This document shows, piece after piece, positions 17,066 to 27,000 of a DNA stretch of 64,000 nucleotides. Source of the stretch: Agarilytica sp033852165 (GTDB lineage: Bacteria; Pseudomonadota; Gammaproteobacteria; Pseudomonadales; Cellvibrionaceae); the NCBI GenBank assembly GCA_033852165.1, contig JAWSUZ010000018.1, positions 1 through 64,000 on the forward strand, given 5' to 3'. Under the pieces are notes generated by a model. It was not told the origin of the DNA. It ran no database searches and was given only the letters and a program-made list of their open reading frames with translations. Every line of letters starts with the position of its first letter. The first letter of the stretch is position 1. The position numbers and the translations under genes are program-made.

Positions 17066-18808
17066 TTAACCATTCTCCTTAACAACTTCAGACTCGGGTG
17101 TCGTTTGCGGAATAAAATCATCTTTCGCATCCGGCACACTGTAATCATAGGCCCAGCGGTGAACCTCGGGTAATTGCTTTCCCCAGTTTCCGTGGTGAGG
17201 CGGCATGTCAGGCGTTAGCCATTCTAACGAGGCTGCATTCCAAGGATTTTTATCACACTTTCTGCCGCCGCGAATACTGATAATGATATTGACGATAAAG
17301 AACATTTGCGCTAAACCAACGATCAGCGCGGCTACAGTAATTCCCGAATTTAAGGTCTGTGCAGATTCCGGAATGAAATCGGTATTCCCCATCGCGAAAT
17401 AACGTCGTGGAACACCCAAGAAACCTAAATAGTGCATGGGTAAATACACCGCGTACGTCCCCAAAAATGTAAACCAAAAATGTAACTGCCCAAGCCTTTC
17501 ATTAAACATGCGCCCAGAGGCTAAGGGGAACCAGTGATAAATAGCAGCAAATAGCACCATGATCGGGGATACCCCCATCACCATATGAAAGTGGGCGACA
17601 ACAAAGTAGGTGTCGGATAAGGGCAGATCGATGACCACATTACCTAAAAATAATCCCGTTAAACCGCCATGGGTAAAGGTAAAGATAAATCCAATAGCAA
17701 AGAGCATCGGCACCGTCATATGAATATTGCCTCTCCACAAGGTAAGTACCCAGTTATAAACTTTAATTGCTGTTGGTACCGCAATAATTAGGGTCGTCGT
17801 GGCAAAGAAAAATCCGAAAGTGGGGTTCATGCCACTGACGTACATATGATGAGCCCAGACCACAAAGCTAAGAGCGCCAATCGCTACGATGGCCCACACC
17901 ATCATTCGGTAACCGAAAATATTTTTACGCGCATGTACCGAAAGGACGTCAGAAACCATTCCAAAGGCGGGCAGGGCCACGATATAAACTTCAGGGTGAC
18001 CAAAAAACCAAAATAAATGTTGGAACAAAACAGGGCTTCCGCCAACCGTTTCTGAATGTTCACCAAGAGACACGAGGGCAGGCATAAAAAAGCTGGTTGC
18101 CAGTACTTTATCGAACATCATCATTACCGCACTGACCAGTAAGGCCGGAAAAGCGAGTAAGCCCAATACGGTTGCAACAAATATGCCCCAAATAGAAAGC
18201 GGCATACGCATTAACGTCATCCCACGTGCACGTGCTTGTAATACCGTTGTTACGTAATTTAAACCACCCATTGTAAAGGCGACAATAAATACACCCAGCG
18301 ATACCAACATAAAAATTATGCCCCAGTCAGAGCCGGGTGTTCCAGGAAGAATGGCTTGCGGAGGGTAGAGGGTCCAACCAGCACCGGTCGGCCCCCCAGG
18401 AACAAAGAAACTCGCCATTAATATGATGACCGAAAGCAAATAGGTCCAATAACTCAGCATATTGAGATACGGGAATACCATGTCGCGAGCGCCGACCATC
18501 AGCGGGATTAAATAGTTACCAAAGCCGCCTAACAGTAGAGCCGTCAGCAAATAAATCACCATAATCATGCCGTGCATGGTGACAAACTGCAGATAGCTAT
18601 TGGGGTCAATAAAATCGAAGGTATCGGGAAATCCCAACTGGAGCCTCATCAAACCACTTAAAACCAAGGCAACCAGGCCAACCAAAATTGCGGTTGTACC
18701 GTATTGTATGGCGATGACTTTATGATCCTGACTCCAAACGTACTTTGTAATAAAGCTCTGCGGGTCGTGAAGCTCTGGTACTTGGTCTGCAATAGCGACA
18801 TATGGCAT
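17066..18808 (-). CDS. ctaD: Cytochrome c oxidase subunit I
   Basis: A 580-residue catalytic subunit with twelve or more helices. Diagnostic residues: the low-spin heme His in MHGMIMVIYL, the CuB region WFFGHPEVYI (with the cross-linked Tyr), the His pair in WAHHMYVSG, and the heme ligand pair in AHFHMVMG. It reduces oxygen to water at the heme-CuB site in the inner membrane. The neighbours (subunits II, III, IV, heme O synthase, SCO) give a complete aa3-type oxidase operon. A Shine-Dalgarno GGAT precedes the ATG. Confidence 0.95.
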   Translation of the reverse strand: MPYVAIADQVPELHDPQSFITKYVWSQDHKVIAIQYGTTAILVGLVALVLSGLMRLQLGFPDTFDFIDPNSYLQFVTMHGMIMVIYLLTALLLGGFGNYLIPLMVGARDMVFPYLNMLSYWTYLLSVIILMASFFVPGGPTGAGWTLYPPQAILPGTPGSDWGIIFMLVSLGVFIVAFTMGGLNYVTTVLQARARGMTLMRMPLSIWGIFVATVLGLLAFPALLVSAVMMMFDKVLATSFFMPALVSLGEHSETVGGSPVLFQHLFWFFGHPEVYIVALPAFGMVSDVLSVHARKNIFGYRMMVWAIVAIGALSFVVWAHHMYVSGMNPTFGFFFATTTLIIAVPTAIKVYNWVLTLWRGNIHMTVPMLFAIGFIFTFTHGGLTGLFLGNVVIDLPLSDTYFVVAHFHMVMGVSPIMVLFAAIYHWFPLASGRMFNERLGQLHFWFTFLGTYAVYLPMHYLGFLGVPRRYFAMGNTDFIPESAQTLNSGITVAALIVGLAQMFFIVNIIISIRGGRKCDKNPWNAASLEWLTPDMPPHHGNWGKQLPEVHRWAYDYSVPDAKDDFIPQTTPESEVVKENG

Positions 18809-18831
18809 GTGCGATCCTTAATGGTGACGGT

Positions 18832-18849
18832 GGCCTGCTATCACAGGCC
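18832..18849. other. Intergenic hairpin between oxidase subunit II and I genes
   Basis: A perfect 6-bp stem GGCCTG/CAGGCC with a 6-nt loop in the 55-bp gap between coxB and coxA. No T run follows on the minus strand, so an mRNA-processing or stabilising role is more likely than termination. Confidence 0.35.
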
Positions 18850-18863
18850 CTTTATATTTGTTT

Positions 18864-20216
18864 TTATAGTGTGTTGATGTACGAAACCACATCATCCACG
18901 GCTTTATCATTGCTTAACATTTTGGCCATGAGAATCATTTGTGACCCGTAATTATCTTTTTTATGTGTGCCTCTAAGCCCTGTTTTGAAATTGTTGATCT
19001 GACGTTTCAAATACCAATCCTGCATACCGGCAAGTTTTGGTGCGCCGAGAGAAAACTTCCCTTGGCCTTGTTTTCCATGACAAGATCCGCAGGTGACGTA
19101 GAGCGATTTCCCATGTTCTGTATCACCGTTAAGTGTTGAAGATTGAGTTGGAGCTGCAAGACTATCGATATAGGCAACGACATTTTTAATGGCTACATCG
19201 TCTTGTAGCATCGCCGCCATCGAAGCCATTTGTTGGCCAGGAGTGTCGTCTTTATGCGTACCGCGAAGCCTATTTTTATAGTTATGCAATTGACGGCGGA
19301 GATACCATGGAGACTGACCACTTAATTGCGGTGCTTTCATCGCCATATTGCCTTCACCTTGCTGGCCATGGCATGAACCGCACATGGCAAAGCTCGCTTG
19401 TCCTGCAATCGGATCGCCTTTTCCTCCATTCTGTGTTTCAGCAAAAGTCGGTTTCGTGCTGAGCCACTCGGTGTACTTTTCTACCGATTCAACAATAATT
19501 TTGCCGCGCATCGCATGGTGGGCAATGCCGCACAACTCCATACACAAAATATCAAACGAGCCTTCTACCGTGGGGGTAAACCATAAATAGGAAACAGTGC
19601 CGGGGATTAAATCCATCTTTACGCGAAACTGAGGGACGGCGAAATCGTGCAGCACATCCTTTGAACGTAAAAGGGTTTTAACCGGGCGATCAATGGGGAG
19701 ATGGATCTCGTGTTCCAATACGATGATATCGTCTTGACCGGCTTCGTCAGTTGGGTCGATTCCCAGAGGGTTCTCCATGGAAACGTGGCGAGAGTCACTG
19801 TCACCAAGCTTTCCGTCTTTACCGGGGTAGCGAAAGCCCCATTGCCATTGTTGACCAACGACCTCTATTACATCCGCTTCTTCAGGCACGGATACAAAAT
19901 CATTCCAGACCACAAGCCCCGGTGCTAGCAAGGCGATCACGCCTAATGTGGTGATTGCGGTCAACCAACCTTCAAGTTTTTGATTTTCGGGTTCGTAATG
20001 CGCTTTACGGTTTTTGTCGTGACGAAACTTATAAACGGCGTAAGCCAAGAATAAATTGACCGCAATAAAAACAAAACCAGTCACCCAAAAAGTCAGAGTA
20101 ATCGTAAAATCGATACTGCCCCAATTAGAGGCGAGAGGGGTGAACCACCAAGGACTAACAAAATGAAAAATAATAGAACCAACAACTAAAAGGACCAACA
20201 CAACGGCTAGCTTCAT
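18864..20216 (-). CDS. ctaC: Cytochrome c oxidase subunit II fused to two c-type cytochrome domains
   Basis: A 450-residue protein. N-terminal hydrophobic helices anchor a periplasmic cupredoxin domain with the CuA motif CMELCGIAHHAM (about residues 226-237) and the docking region GQQWQWGFRYPG (~127). Two cytochrome c domains follow, with heme attachment sites CGSCHG at about residues 279 and 378, each with a distal Met candidate later in its domain. Electrons could pass from a donor cytochrome through the fused hemes to CuA. Single fused hemes are common; two in tandem are less usual. The two heme domains are clearly similar to each other (YLRRQLHNYKNRLRGTHK versus YLKRQINNFKTGLRGTHK), indicating an internal duplication. 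Confidence 0.92.
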   Translation of the reverse strand: MKLAVVLVLLVVGSIIFHFVSPWWFTPLASNWGSIDFTITLTFWVTGFVFIAVNLFLAYAVYKFRHDKNRKAHYEPENQKLEGWLTAITTLGVIALLAPGLVVWNDFVSVPEEADVIEVVGQQWQWGFRYPGKDGKLGDSDSRHVSMENPLGIDPTDEAGQDDIIVLEHEIHLPIDRPVKTLLRSKDVLHDFAVPQFRVKMDLIPGTVSYLWFTPTVEGSFDILCMELCGIAHHAMRGKIIVESVEKYTEWLSTKPTFAETQNGGKGDPIAGQASFAMCGSCHGQQGEGNMAMKAPQLSGQSPWYLRRQLHNYKNRLRGTHKDDTPGQQMASMAAMLQDDVAIKNVVAYIDSLAAPTQSSTLNGDTEHGKSLYVTCGSCHGKQGQGKFSLGAPKLAGMQDWYLKRQINNFKTGLRGTHKKDNYGSQMILMAKMLSNDKAVDDVVSYINTL

Positions 20217-20310
20217 TATTATTTTTTCCTAATTTCTTTTTGCCCACAAAAAACCTGGCATTAGCGCATTTTTCAATGCGCTTGTGAGTTTAAATGGTAT
20301 TGAGAAATAC

Positions 20311-20333
20311 ATGCCCCAAAGAAAATGGGGCAT
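20311..20333. terminator. Possible attenuator or terminator hairpin
   Basis: ATGCCCCA (20311-20318) pairs perfectly with TGGGGCAT (20326-20333), just after the stop of the minus-strand gene at 20345. Only a weakly T-rich stretch follows on the minus strand, so it may attenuate transcription into the oxidase operon rather than end it. Confidence 0.4.
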
Positions 20334-20344
20334 TGGCACTACGC

Positions 20345-20899
20345 TTAGGGAGCCCAGCGTGTAAATTTATGCCAGCGATGTTGTGCCCCCACGACCCATT
20401 CTGGTGTCGCAGCGCCTTCTCCGGCTAACTGCAACATTGGATGCCCCTGAATCACTTGTGATAATGTGGATTCTTGTGAGGCTTTAACATCAACAAAAAT
20501 GACATGCTTGCCATCTTTAAGGGAGTCTTGGAAACGAGCAAATTCGTGGTGAGGCTTTTGTATCCCCCATAATCCACCTTCCCAGGTGCAAAACCCTAAA
20601 AATGCGACTGACAGGAATAGTGCGGGTGCCCATGTATAATTTTCGCTGATACCAAATTGAAGGGACATAAATAGAATGGCTGAAGCGCCGACGGCGCCGA
20701 TCATCAGGCCGATTAAACCAGAATGTATTACATCTTTTTTAGATATGGAGTCCACTGCATGAAGGTGATGAGTTTCTAGATAGGCATCATCCTCACTGAG
20801 CACATGAATTTGCTCGACATCGACACCGGCCTTTTCAAGCTCGACTTCTACAGCTTCTAAATCAATTAAATCATTACTTAGATAATAATGACGCTTCAT
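20345..20899 (-). CDS. Two-span membrane protein, about 184 aa, upstream of oxidase operon
   Basis: Start chosen at ATG 20899 behind AGGTG; a GTG 9 bp earlier is the alternative. The N-terminal ~60 residues form a small soluble alpha/beta domain (VEVELEKAGVDVEQIHVLSEDDAYL) followed by two helices (~62-80 and ~90-107) and a soluble C-terminal part. The layout resembles DUF1269-type or general-stress-protein-like small membrane proteins. It lies 128 bp upstream of coxB in the same orientation and may be co-transcribed. The function is unknown; a link to respiration is only positional. Confidence 0.6.
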   Translation of the reverse strand: MKRHYYLSNDLIDLEAVEVELEKAGVDVEQIHVLSEDDAYLETHHLHAVDSISKKDVIHSGLIGLMIGAVGASAILFMSLQFGISENYTWAPALFLSVAFLGFCTWEGGLWGIQKPHHEFARFQDSLKDGKHVIFVDVKASQESTLSQVIQGHPMLQLAGEGAATPEWVVGAQHRWHKFTRWAP

Positions 20900-21596
20900 A
20901 AGACACACCTCTCTTACCGTGACAAACTTCCCTCTCGTTTCTTAGCCGCGATTTCCATCCGAGGCATTTATCATTCGGAAGACATATAGATGTGCGACAT
21001 TTTGTCGCCTGTTGCATATCAGTATAACAACACCTATTTCTAAGAAAATAGTTTTAAAAAAAGCATAAGAAGATGAAATATGTGCCTTAGGAAGGCAAAG
21101 GAATATAAAAATATCGGGTTATACTTAAAAGCGATCAAAAACGATAAAATAGATATTTGTGCTGTAAATACACACAATTGTTAGCATTAAAAAATATATA
21201 AAAAGCTCCCTGTATGAACGAAAAAATATTAAGAATTACTCCGAATAACGACAAAACATCCGCTTTGTTTTGCGCGCCAGCGATAAATGGTCTCGATAAG
21301 TTAGTTAAGTTAAAGGAACCATAATATATGCAACGTTCTATAGGCGACAAGTTGTGGCTTTAAATCACAATTGTTTCTATTGCTGAATGAATGCTAACGG
21401 ATCAGCAGTGTAGGCATGCAACTAACAACATAACGCGTTAATTACTGCTTTGTTCTCGAAATAATGGGTAGCGAAGCAGAAGGCGCGCGTATGACGAACT
21501 GCGAGACGCTTTAGAGGCTTGGTTCGAATTCTCTTCTTCTATATATAGAGAGAAGCTCAATATAGAAAAGGTTAATGTCTTAAGTGCTGGGTCATT
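20900..21596. other. Gene-free stretch, about 0.7 kb, with an operator-like palindrome
   Basis: No credible gene. A perfect palindrome lies at 20994-21008. The rest is AT-rich and must contain the promoter of the oxidase-leading gene. A GGTTCGAATTC word at 21522-21532 resembles a tRNA T-loop but has no matching stem, so no tRNA is called. Confidence 0.5.
20994..21008. promoter_or_regulatory. Operator-like palindrome GCGACA-TTT-TGTCGC
   Basis: Perfect 6-3-6 inverted repeat about 95 bp upstream of the ATG at 20899. The symmetry and place fit a binding site for a dimeric regulator controlling the oxidase region. I cannot name the regulator. Confidence 0.45.
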
Positions 21597-22025
21597 CTAC
21601 GGAATGGATATTACCTGAAGTGCCTGGGTGGTTTTTCTGTCGAGTAGATCTTCTAACGTGAATTTTTCGAGGTGATCTAAATAATGATTTTGTGCTTGCC
21701 ACAAAACACCTTTTAATCGGCAAACATTGTTGAGTACGCAGGGCGGGGTATAACAATTAACAGGCTCTAAGGTTTGCTCCATAAGCTCCACTAATTCTCG
21801 TACCGAAATCTCCCTTGGTGGAACAGCCAGTCGTATTCCGCCATATTTTCCTCGAACGGATTTTATCCAGCCGTGATGGACCAGCTTATTTACAATTTTT
21901 GTCGCGTGGCTCTTCGAAAGGGCGAATCGTTCGGTAATGGTCATGATCGTCGTTAATTCATCCTCTAGCGTGGCCAGAAAGATAAGAATTCTAAAGGCAA
22001 AATCGGTGTGCTTTGTTAGTTGCAT
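21597..22025 (-). CDS. nsrR: NsrR, nitric-oxide-sensing Rrf2-family repressor
   Basis: Rrf2-type regulator, 142 residues if started at ATG 22025 (MQLTKHTDF, matching the usual NsrR start); an upstream ATG at 22061 adds 12 residues. A winged-helix DNA-binding domain covers residues ~1-80 (TITERFALSKSHATKIVNKL, then the wing GKYGGIRLA). The three Fe-S cysteines appear as C-x5-C-x5-C around NCYTPPC and NNVCRL (residues ~90-102), as in known NsrR. NO damages the cluster and releases DNA. It is divergent from hmp with a shared 121-bp control region, a classic pairing. Confidence 0.9.
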   Translation of the reverse strand: MQLTKHTDFAFRILIFLATLEDELTTIMTITERFALSKSHATKIVNKLVHHGWIKSVRGKYGGIRLAVPPREISVRELVELMEQTLEPVNCYTPPCVLNNVCRLKGVLWQAQNHYLDHLEKFTLEDLLDRKTTQALQVISIP

Positions 22026-22070
22026 AGCGCTGTCTTGTACACGTTTTTGATTTAATCGCATTATAGAGTC

Positions 22071-22098
22071 TTGCGCCGATCAAATATACATGTAGAAT
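22071..22098 (+). promoter_or_regulatory. Candidate sigma-70 promoter of hmp
   Basis: TTGCGC (22071-22076) and TAGAAT (22093-22098) with a 16-bp spacer, just before the NsrR-like operator. A start point near 22105 would put the operator over the initial transcribed region, which suits repression. Confidence 0.4.
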
Positions 22099-22108
22099 GC
22101 ACCTTTAA

Positions 22109-22131
22109 ATGTTTCATCTGAAATGAATCTT
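22109..22131. promoter_or_regulatory. NsrR-type operator between nsrR and hmp
   Basis: Two 11-bp half sites with a 1-bp spacer. The right half AAATGAATCTT matches the known AAATGCATCTT half at 10 of 11 positions; the left half ATGTTTCATCT matches at 7 of 11. Placement between nsrR and hmp, downstream of a promoter-like sequence, supports the call. Confidence 0.6.
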
Positions 22132-22146
22132 TAACGGGGTATTTTC

Positions 22147-23400
22147 ATGCTGAGTTCACAAACGATTCAAACTGTACAATCAACGATTCCCTTGTTGCTT
22201 GAACACGGGGAAGCGATAGGCATCTATTTTTATGGCCACCTTTTGCGCGAAAATCCTGATTTTAAGCATATTTTTAATCACGCCAATCAGGCGAAAGGGC
22301 AGCAGGCTCAGGTAATAGCCCAGACTATCGTTACCTATGCGCAACGTTTGAATGACCTTGAATCGCTAGCGCCACTGATTAAGCAAATCGTGAGCAAGCA
22401 TACGAGCATCGGCGTCCAACCTGAGCAATATGCAGCTGTTGGCGCCAGTTTAATGGTCGCCATTCAGCATGTCCTTGAATTACCCGATGAGCACCCAGCA
22501 TTAGCAGCTTGGGCGGATGCCTATGGGGCCTTGTCCGATATATTGATAACCGCAGAAGAGTCGACGTACAGCCAGAATGAAGAAAAGGCAGGAGGTTGGC
22601 GTGGCTTCCGTGATTTTACGGTCAGTGAGGTTGTGACAGAGACGCCCGAAGCTAAGTCTTTCTATTTAGAGCCCTCAGACGATAAACCGATATCAGCATT
22701 TGAAGGTGGGCAATTCGTAGCGGTGAAATTCGAAGGGCTATCCTCAGGCTACGACGCGATTCGTCAATATTCACTTTCGGGGGAAAGTGGAGAGCTTCAC
22801 TACCGCATCACAACAAAAGCGGAAAAGGGCGGTTTAGTATCTCGATTCCTACATAAGCTAGGTGAAGGGGATCTTGTATCCCTAAGCGCTCCCGGCGGCA
22901 GCTTCACACTGAATGATGCGCATGACAAGCATATTTTTGTTGCCGCTGGTGTTGGTATCACGCCTTTAATATCAATGCTCTACGAAGCGCTTGAGCGCGG
23001 GATACCCGCCGACAAGCTTATGTTTATCCAATGTTCGCGCAGCCCTGAACATCAGATTTTTCGTGAAGAGCTGAGTGATTTGAACAAGACCAGTCCTTTT
23101 TTCTATCGCCAGTGTCTTGAGCAAAATTTCGGAGATCATCATAGTGGTCATATAACGGATGAATGTTTAAAAGCTTGGATACTTGAGGCTGGATTTTCTT
23201 GTGTTGTTAAGGCTGAGGGAGGTTGTGAGAGTGGTCTGGGAGAGCCTAACGATATGGCGAATCTGGTAGATGACAGCGTTGGCGTATATTTCTGCGGACC
23301 GAGACCGTTTATGACATCGGTCAACAAGATAGTTCGTCGTCTCGGCTTTAACGACTCCACCATCCACCATGAAGTCTTTGGACCGTCTAACGCTTTATGA
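22147..23400 (+). CDS. hmp: Flavohemoglobin (nitric oxide dioxygenase)
   Basis: A 417-residue protein. Globin domain ~1-137, with the proximal His at about residue 85 (VSKHTSIG). The FAD-binding region has IRQYSLSG near residue 203, and the NAD-binding region has VAAGVGITPLISML near 266 and CGPRPFM near 380. It oxidises NO to nitrate using O2 and NADPH. NsrR and its operator lie directly upstream. Oddity: the NAD domain carries an insertion of about 25 residues, with extra cysteines (CVVKAEGGCESG), just before the conserved CGP motif. I do not know it from standard Hmp proteins. Confidence 0.93.
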   Translation: MLSSQTIQTVQSTIPLLLEHGEAIGIYFYGHLLRENPDFKHIFNHANQAKGQQAQVIAQTIVTYAQRLNDLESLAPLIKQIVSKHTSIGVQPEQYAAVGASLMVAIQHVLELPDEHPALAAWADAYGALSDILITAEESTYSQNEEKAGGWRGFRDFTVSEVVTETPEAKSFYLEPSDDKPISAFEGGQFVAVKFEGLSSGYDAIRQYSLSGESGELHYRITTKAEKGGLVSRFLHKLGEGDLVSLSAPGGSFTLNDAHDKHIFVAAGVGITPLISMLYEALERGIPADKLMFIQCSRSPEHQIFREELSDLNKTSPFFYRQCLEQNFGDHHSGHITDECLKAWILEAGFSCVVKAEGGCESGLGEPNDMANLVDDSVGVYFCGPRPFMTSVNKIVRRLGFNDSTIHHEVFGPSNAL

Positions 23401-23426
23401 GCCTAAACAGTTAAATGAACCCCTTT

Positions 23427-23465
23427 GCGTCGGTTGGGTTGAGAGACCTGATCGGCGTTTTTTTT
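23427..23465 (+). terminator. Terminator after hmp
   Basis: A nine-pair stem with some GU pairs (GTCGGTTGG / CTGATCGGC) followed by a run of eight T, 27-65 bp past the hmp stop. The T run also separates hmp from the convergent DUF5062 gene. Confidence 0.7.
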
Positions 23466-23482
23466 ACATGTCTGGTAAGAAT

Positions 23483-23716
23483 TTATTGTTTTGACGCCCA
23501 AATCGCCAATTTATGCCGCATGGACTTTATCGATACCTGATCTTCAGGAAGAGGATGTATCACTTTATCGTGAATGAATAAGCGATATAAGTACTCGACC
23601 TTATCATTGGCTGAATCCGTCGCTTCAAACTCAACAACACCGCGCTTTTCTGCGTATTTAACGCCTTCTTCAATCGCCTTTTTGACCAGTTCTTTTTCGT
23701 TTTTGAGTTTCTTCAT
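23483..23716 (-). CDS. DUF5062-family protein
   Basis: A 77-residue charged protein with the family-like opening MKKLKNEKELVKKAIEEG and the end MRHKLAIWASKQ. These match the DUF5062 proteins of gammaproteobacteria as I remember them, including length. The function is unknown. It is convergent with hmp and carries its own likely Shine-Dalgarno (GGGAT). Confidence 0.75.
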   Translation of the reverse strand: MKKLKNEKELVKKAIEEGVKYAEKRGVVEFEATDSANDKVEYLYRLFIHDKVIHPLPEDQVSIKSMRHKLAIWASKQ

Positions 23717-24098
23717 GCAAACATCCCAAAGCTGTTTTTTATTATTACCTATTGAATAAGACTAACGCTTATAAGTGGGTATGTCCAAAGGAAGACCGAC
23801 CAAAGAAAGTACGTACACCGGACATTTGTTCTATGCCGCCGATTTTAGCCTTCGTAATGTCCAGTTCCTGTATTGAGTTGTTTGACTATAATTTTAGAAA
23901 GAGGCTAGGGCGCCCTTGGAAAACGATTGAGAAAGGTTCTGGCTACGTGTTATGGGCATGGAGTTGTAAGGTTGTCGATGTGACGTGTAGGGAAAAATCA
24001 GACCAATGTAATTGTTTGCAAAGCACCCGAGTTTGTACGCCTTGTTCTGGAGCGATTTAATCATCCGGAAAAGGCATTGAATTCTATGGTGATCTTAG
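23717..24098. other. Intergenic stretch before putA
   Basis: A short plus-strand frame (23752-24060) lacks recognisable protein features and has unusual composition, so I do not call it. The stretch presumably holds the putA promoter. No clear operator was identified. Confidence 0.45.
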
Positions 24099-27000
24099 AT
24101 GAATTCTTTATCCGACGCCCGTTCTGAAATTAGACGACACCTTTATGCGGATGAGACTGAGTGCGTCGAATTTCTATTAAATGCGAATAAAATCGAAAAA
24201 TATAACCGCGACAAAATATTGATCGATGCTCGACAGTTGGTCGAGCGTTCCCGCCTCAATCGACATGGAAAGGGAACACTGGACGCATTTCTACAAGAGT
24301 TTGGCCTCTGCAATAAAGAAGGGGTAGCGCTGATGTGCTTGGCCGAGTCTTTACTCCGTGTTCCTGATGCTGAAACGGCAGATAAGCTGATCGCAGAAAA
24401 GATATCGACCGGAGATTGGCAAAAACACCTCGGTCATTCAAATTCAATATTTGTCAACGTGTCCACCTGGGCCCTGATGTTGACAGGAAAAATTATTCAC
24501 GCGGAAGAATTTGGTGATGAAAATCATTGGTATGGAGGCATGTTGAACCGAATTGGAGAGCCTGTTGTTAGAAATGCATTGTTGCAAGCAATGAAAATTC
24601 TAGGTGGGCAATATGTACTTGGGCGAACTGTAACGGAAGCTATGGTTAATGGGCGGAAAGAAAATACGCCTGATACGCGTTTCTCATTTGATATGCTAGG
24701 GGAGGGGGCACGGACTAAAAAAGATGCGGATAAATACGTTGAGTCCTATTTATCCGCAATTCATATTTTAGGGCAGGAAAGTGTAGATAAGGATGTGTAC
24801 TGTTCAAATGGAATATCAATTAAATTGTCGGCTCTACACCCGCGTTACGAATCATTAAAATACGAACGCGTTATGAATGAGCTTTATCCCCTCCTTGTTA
24901 AATTGGCTGCAACAGCAAAACAATACAATATTGGGTTAAATATTGACGCGGAAGAGGCCAGCCGCTTGGATATTTCATTAACGTTATTTGAAATGCTTGC
25001 AAAAGAACAATGCTTAGGCAAATGGGAGGGCTTAGGTTTTGTATTGCAGGCCTATCAAAAACGCTCCACGTTTGTGGCAGAATGGCTAATTGCACTGGCA
25101 AAAGACACCAAACGAAAAATAATGGTTCGCTTGGTTAAGGGGGCCTACTGGGATAGTGAAATAAAACACGCGCAAGAATCCGGGTTTGAGGATTACCCGG
25201 TATATACGCGAAAAGTCAATACGGATTTATCTTATCAAATTTGTGCACAGATTCTTCTCGATTCTCAAGATTATATCTTTCCCCAATTTGCTACTCATAA
25301 TGCGCACACCATCGCGTGCATCAAATATTTGGCCAAAAACAAAGATTATGAGTTTCAGCGGCTTCATGGAATGGGCCATGTACTATTCGAAGAGCTAAAC
25401 CGCGATATTGAAGAGCCGTATCCTGTTCGGGTTTATGCCCCTGTGGGCGCTCATAAAGATCTCCTACCGTATTTAATGCGCAGACTACTCGAAAATGGAG
25501 CGAACAGTTCGTTCGTTAATCGATTTTTGGATGAAGCAACGCCGGTAGAGGAGTTGATTCGCGATGTGGTTTATATGGCCGAGCATAACAAAGCCTACCG
25601 GCATCCAAAAATACCGATCCCAGAACGGATTTTTATGCATTCAGATTTTCCTCGAATAAATTCGAAGGGTATAGATCTGAATGACAGCACTATTAGTCAC
25701 TCTCTATTGAAAGAAATTCAATCGTACAATGAGAATGCACATATTGAAGGGGCAATCATTAATGGGGATAAGATGAGGGGTAAGGAGGCTGTGTATTCAC
25801 CAGCGGGAAACAATCTTGTTGGATATTCATACAATGCAAGCCAAGCGGATATTGATAAGTCATTCTGTGTCGCCAAGGAAGCCCAGGAGAGTTGGGATAG
25901 TCTTGGAGGAGACCTGCGTGCAGAAATATTGGAGAAAATAGCAAGTGTAATAGAAGAGCGGGAAGCTGAACTACTGTACCTCATTATTTATGAAGCGGGA
26001 CGAACAATCGGAGATGCAATAAGTGAGTTGCGCGAGGCGATAGACTTTTGCCGCTACTACGCATTGCTTGCTCGTAAACATTTTTCGCAGCCAATCCAGT
26101 TGCCGGGGCCGACGGGGGAGAATAATGAATTAAGTCTTCATGGAAGAGGTGTGTTTGTTTGCATCAGTCCCTGGAATTTTCCTCTAGCCATTTTTACAGG
26201 GCAAATAGTAGCCGCATTAGCCGCCGGAAATTGCGTTATTGCTAAACCCGCAGAGCAAACACCTTTAATAGCTTCAAAAACCATTGAGCTAATGCACCGG
26301 TCGGGAGTGCCGAAAGAGGTATTGCATCTAATCATTGGGGGTGGAGCCATGGGGGCGTCTTTAGTGAAAGACAAAAGTGTCTCAGGGGTTGCATTTACAG
26401 GGTCTACCGAAACGGCAAAAAATATTCAACGTGCCTTAGCCGATAGTGATGGCGCGATAATTCCTTTTATCGCGGAAACGGGCGGTATAAATGCCATGAT
26501 TGTGGATTCAACAGCTTTGCTTGAGCAGGTTGTTGATGATGTTATCAGCTCGGCATTTCTAAGTGCGGGCCAGCGGTGTTCAGCCTTGCGTGTTTTGTAT
26601 ATACAGAGTGATATATGGGACGAGTTGATCTTGATGCTTGTTGGAGCGTGCGAAGAATTAAATGTTTCGCAGCCTTGGAAGTTAGAAACGGACATCGGAC
26701 CGGTAATAGACAACGCTGCGCGCGAGGCATTACAGGCTCATATTGAGCGAATGCGAAAAGAAGCGAAAATTTTGTATCAACATCCAATAAATAAATTACC
26801 TATCGAAGGGACTTATATAGGCCCGCATATTTTTGAAGTGAATTCATTACTCACCCTAAAAAAAGAAGTCTTTGGACCGATTCTACACGTGGTCAAATAT
26901 GACGCGTCAAATCTAGAGGAGGTTTTAGATGACATTAACATCTGTAAATACGGATTAACACTGGGTGTGCATACTCGTCTTACTGGTCGTTCTCGTTATA

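Noticed and set aside
21481..21545. tRNA-like GGTTCGAATTC segment
   Set aside because: The T-stem cannot form and no acceptor or anticodon arm is present.
23752..24060. 102-residue plus-strand frame before putA
   Set aside because: Odd Cys- and Trp-rich composition, no domain pattern, and no convincing ribosome binding site.
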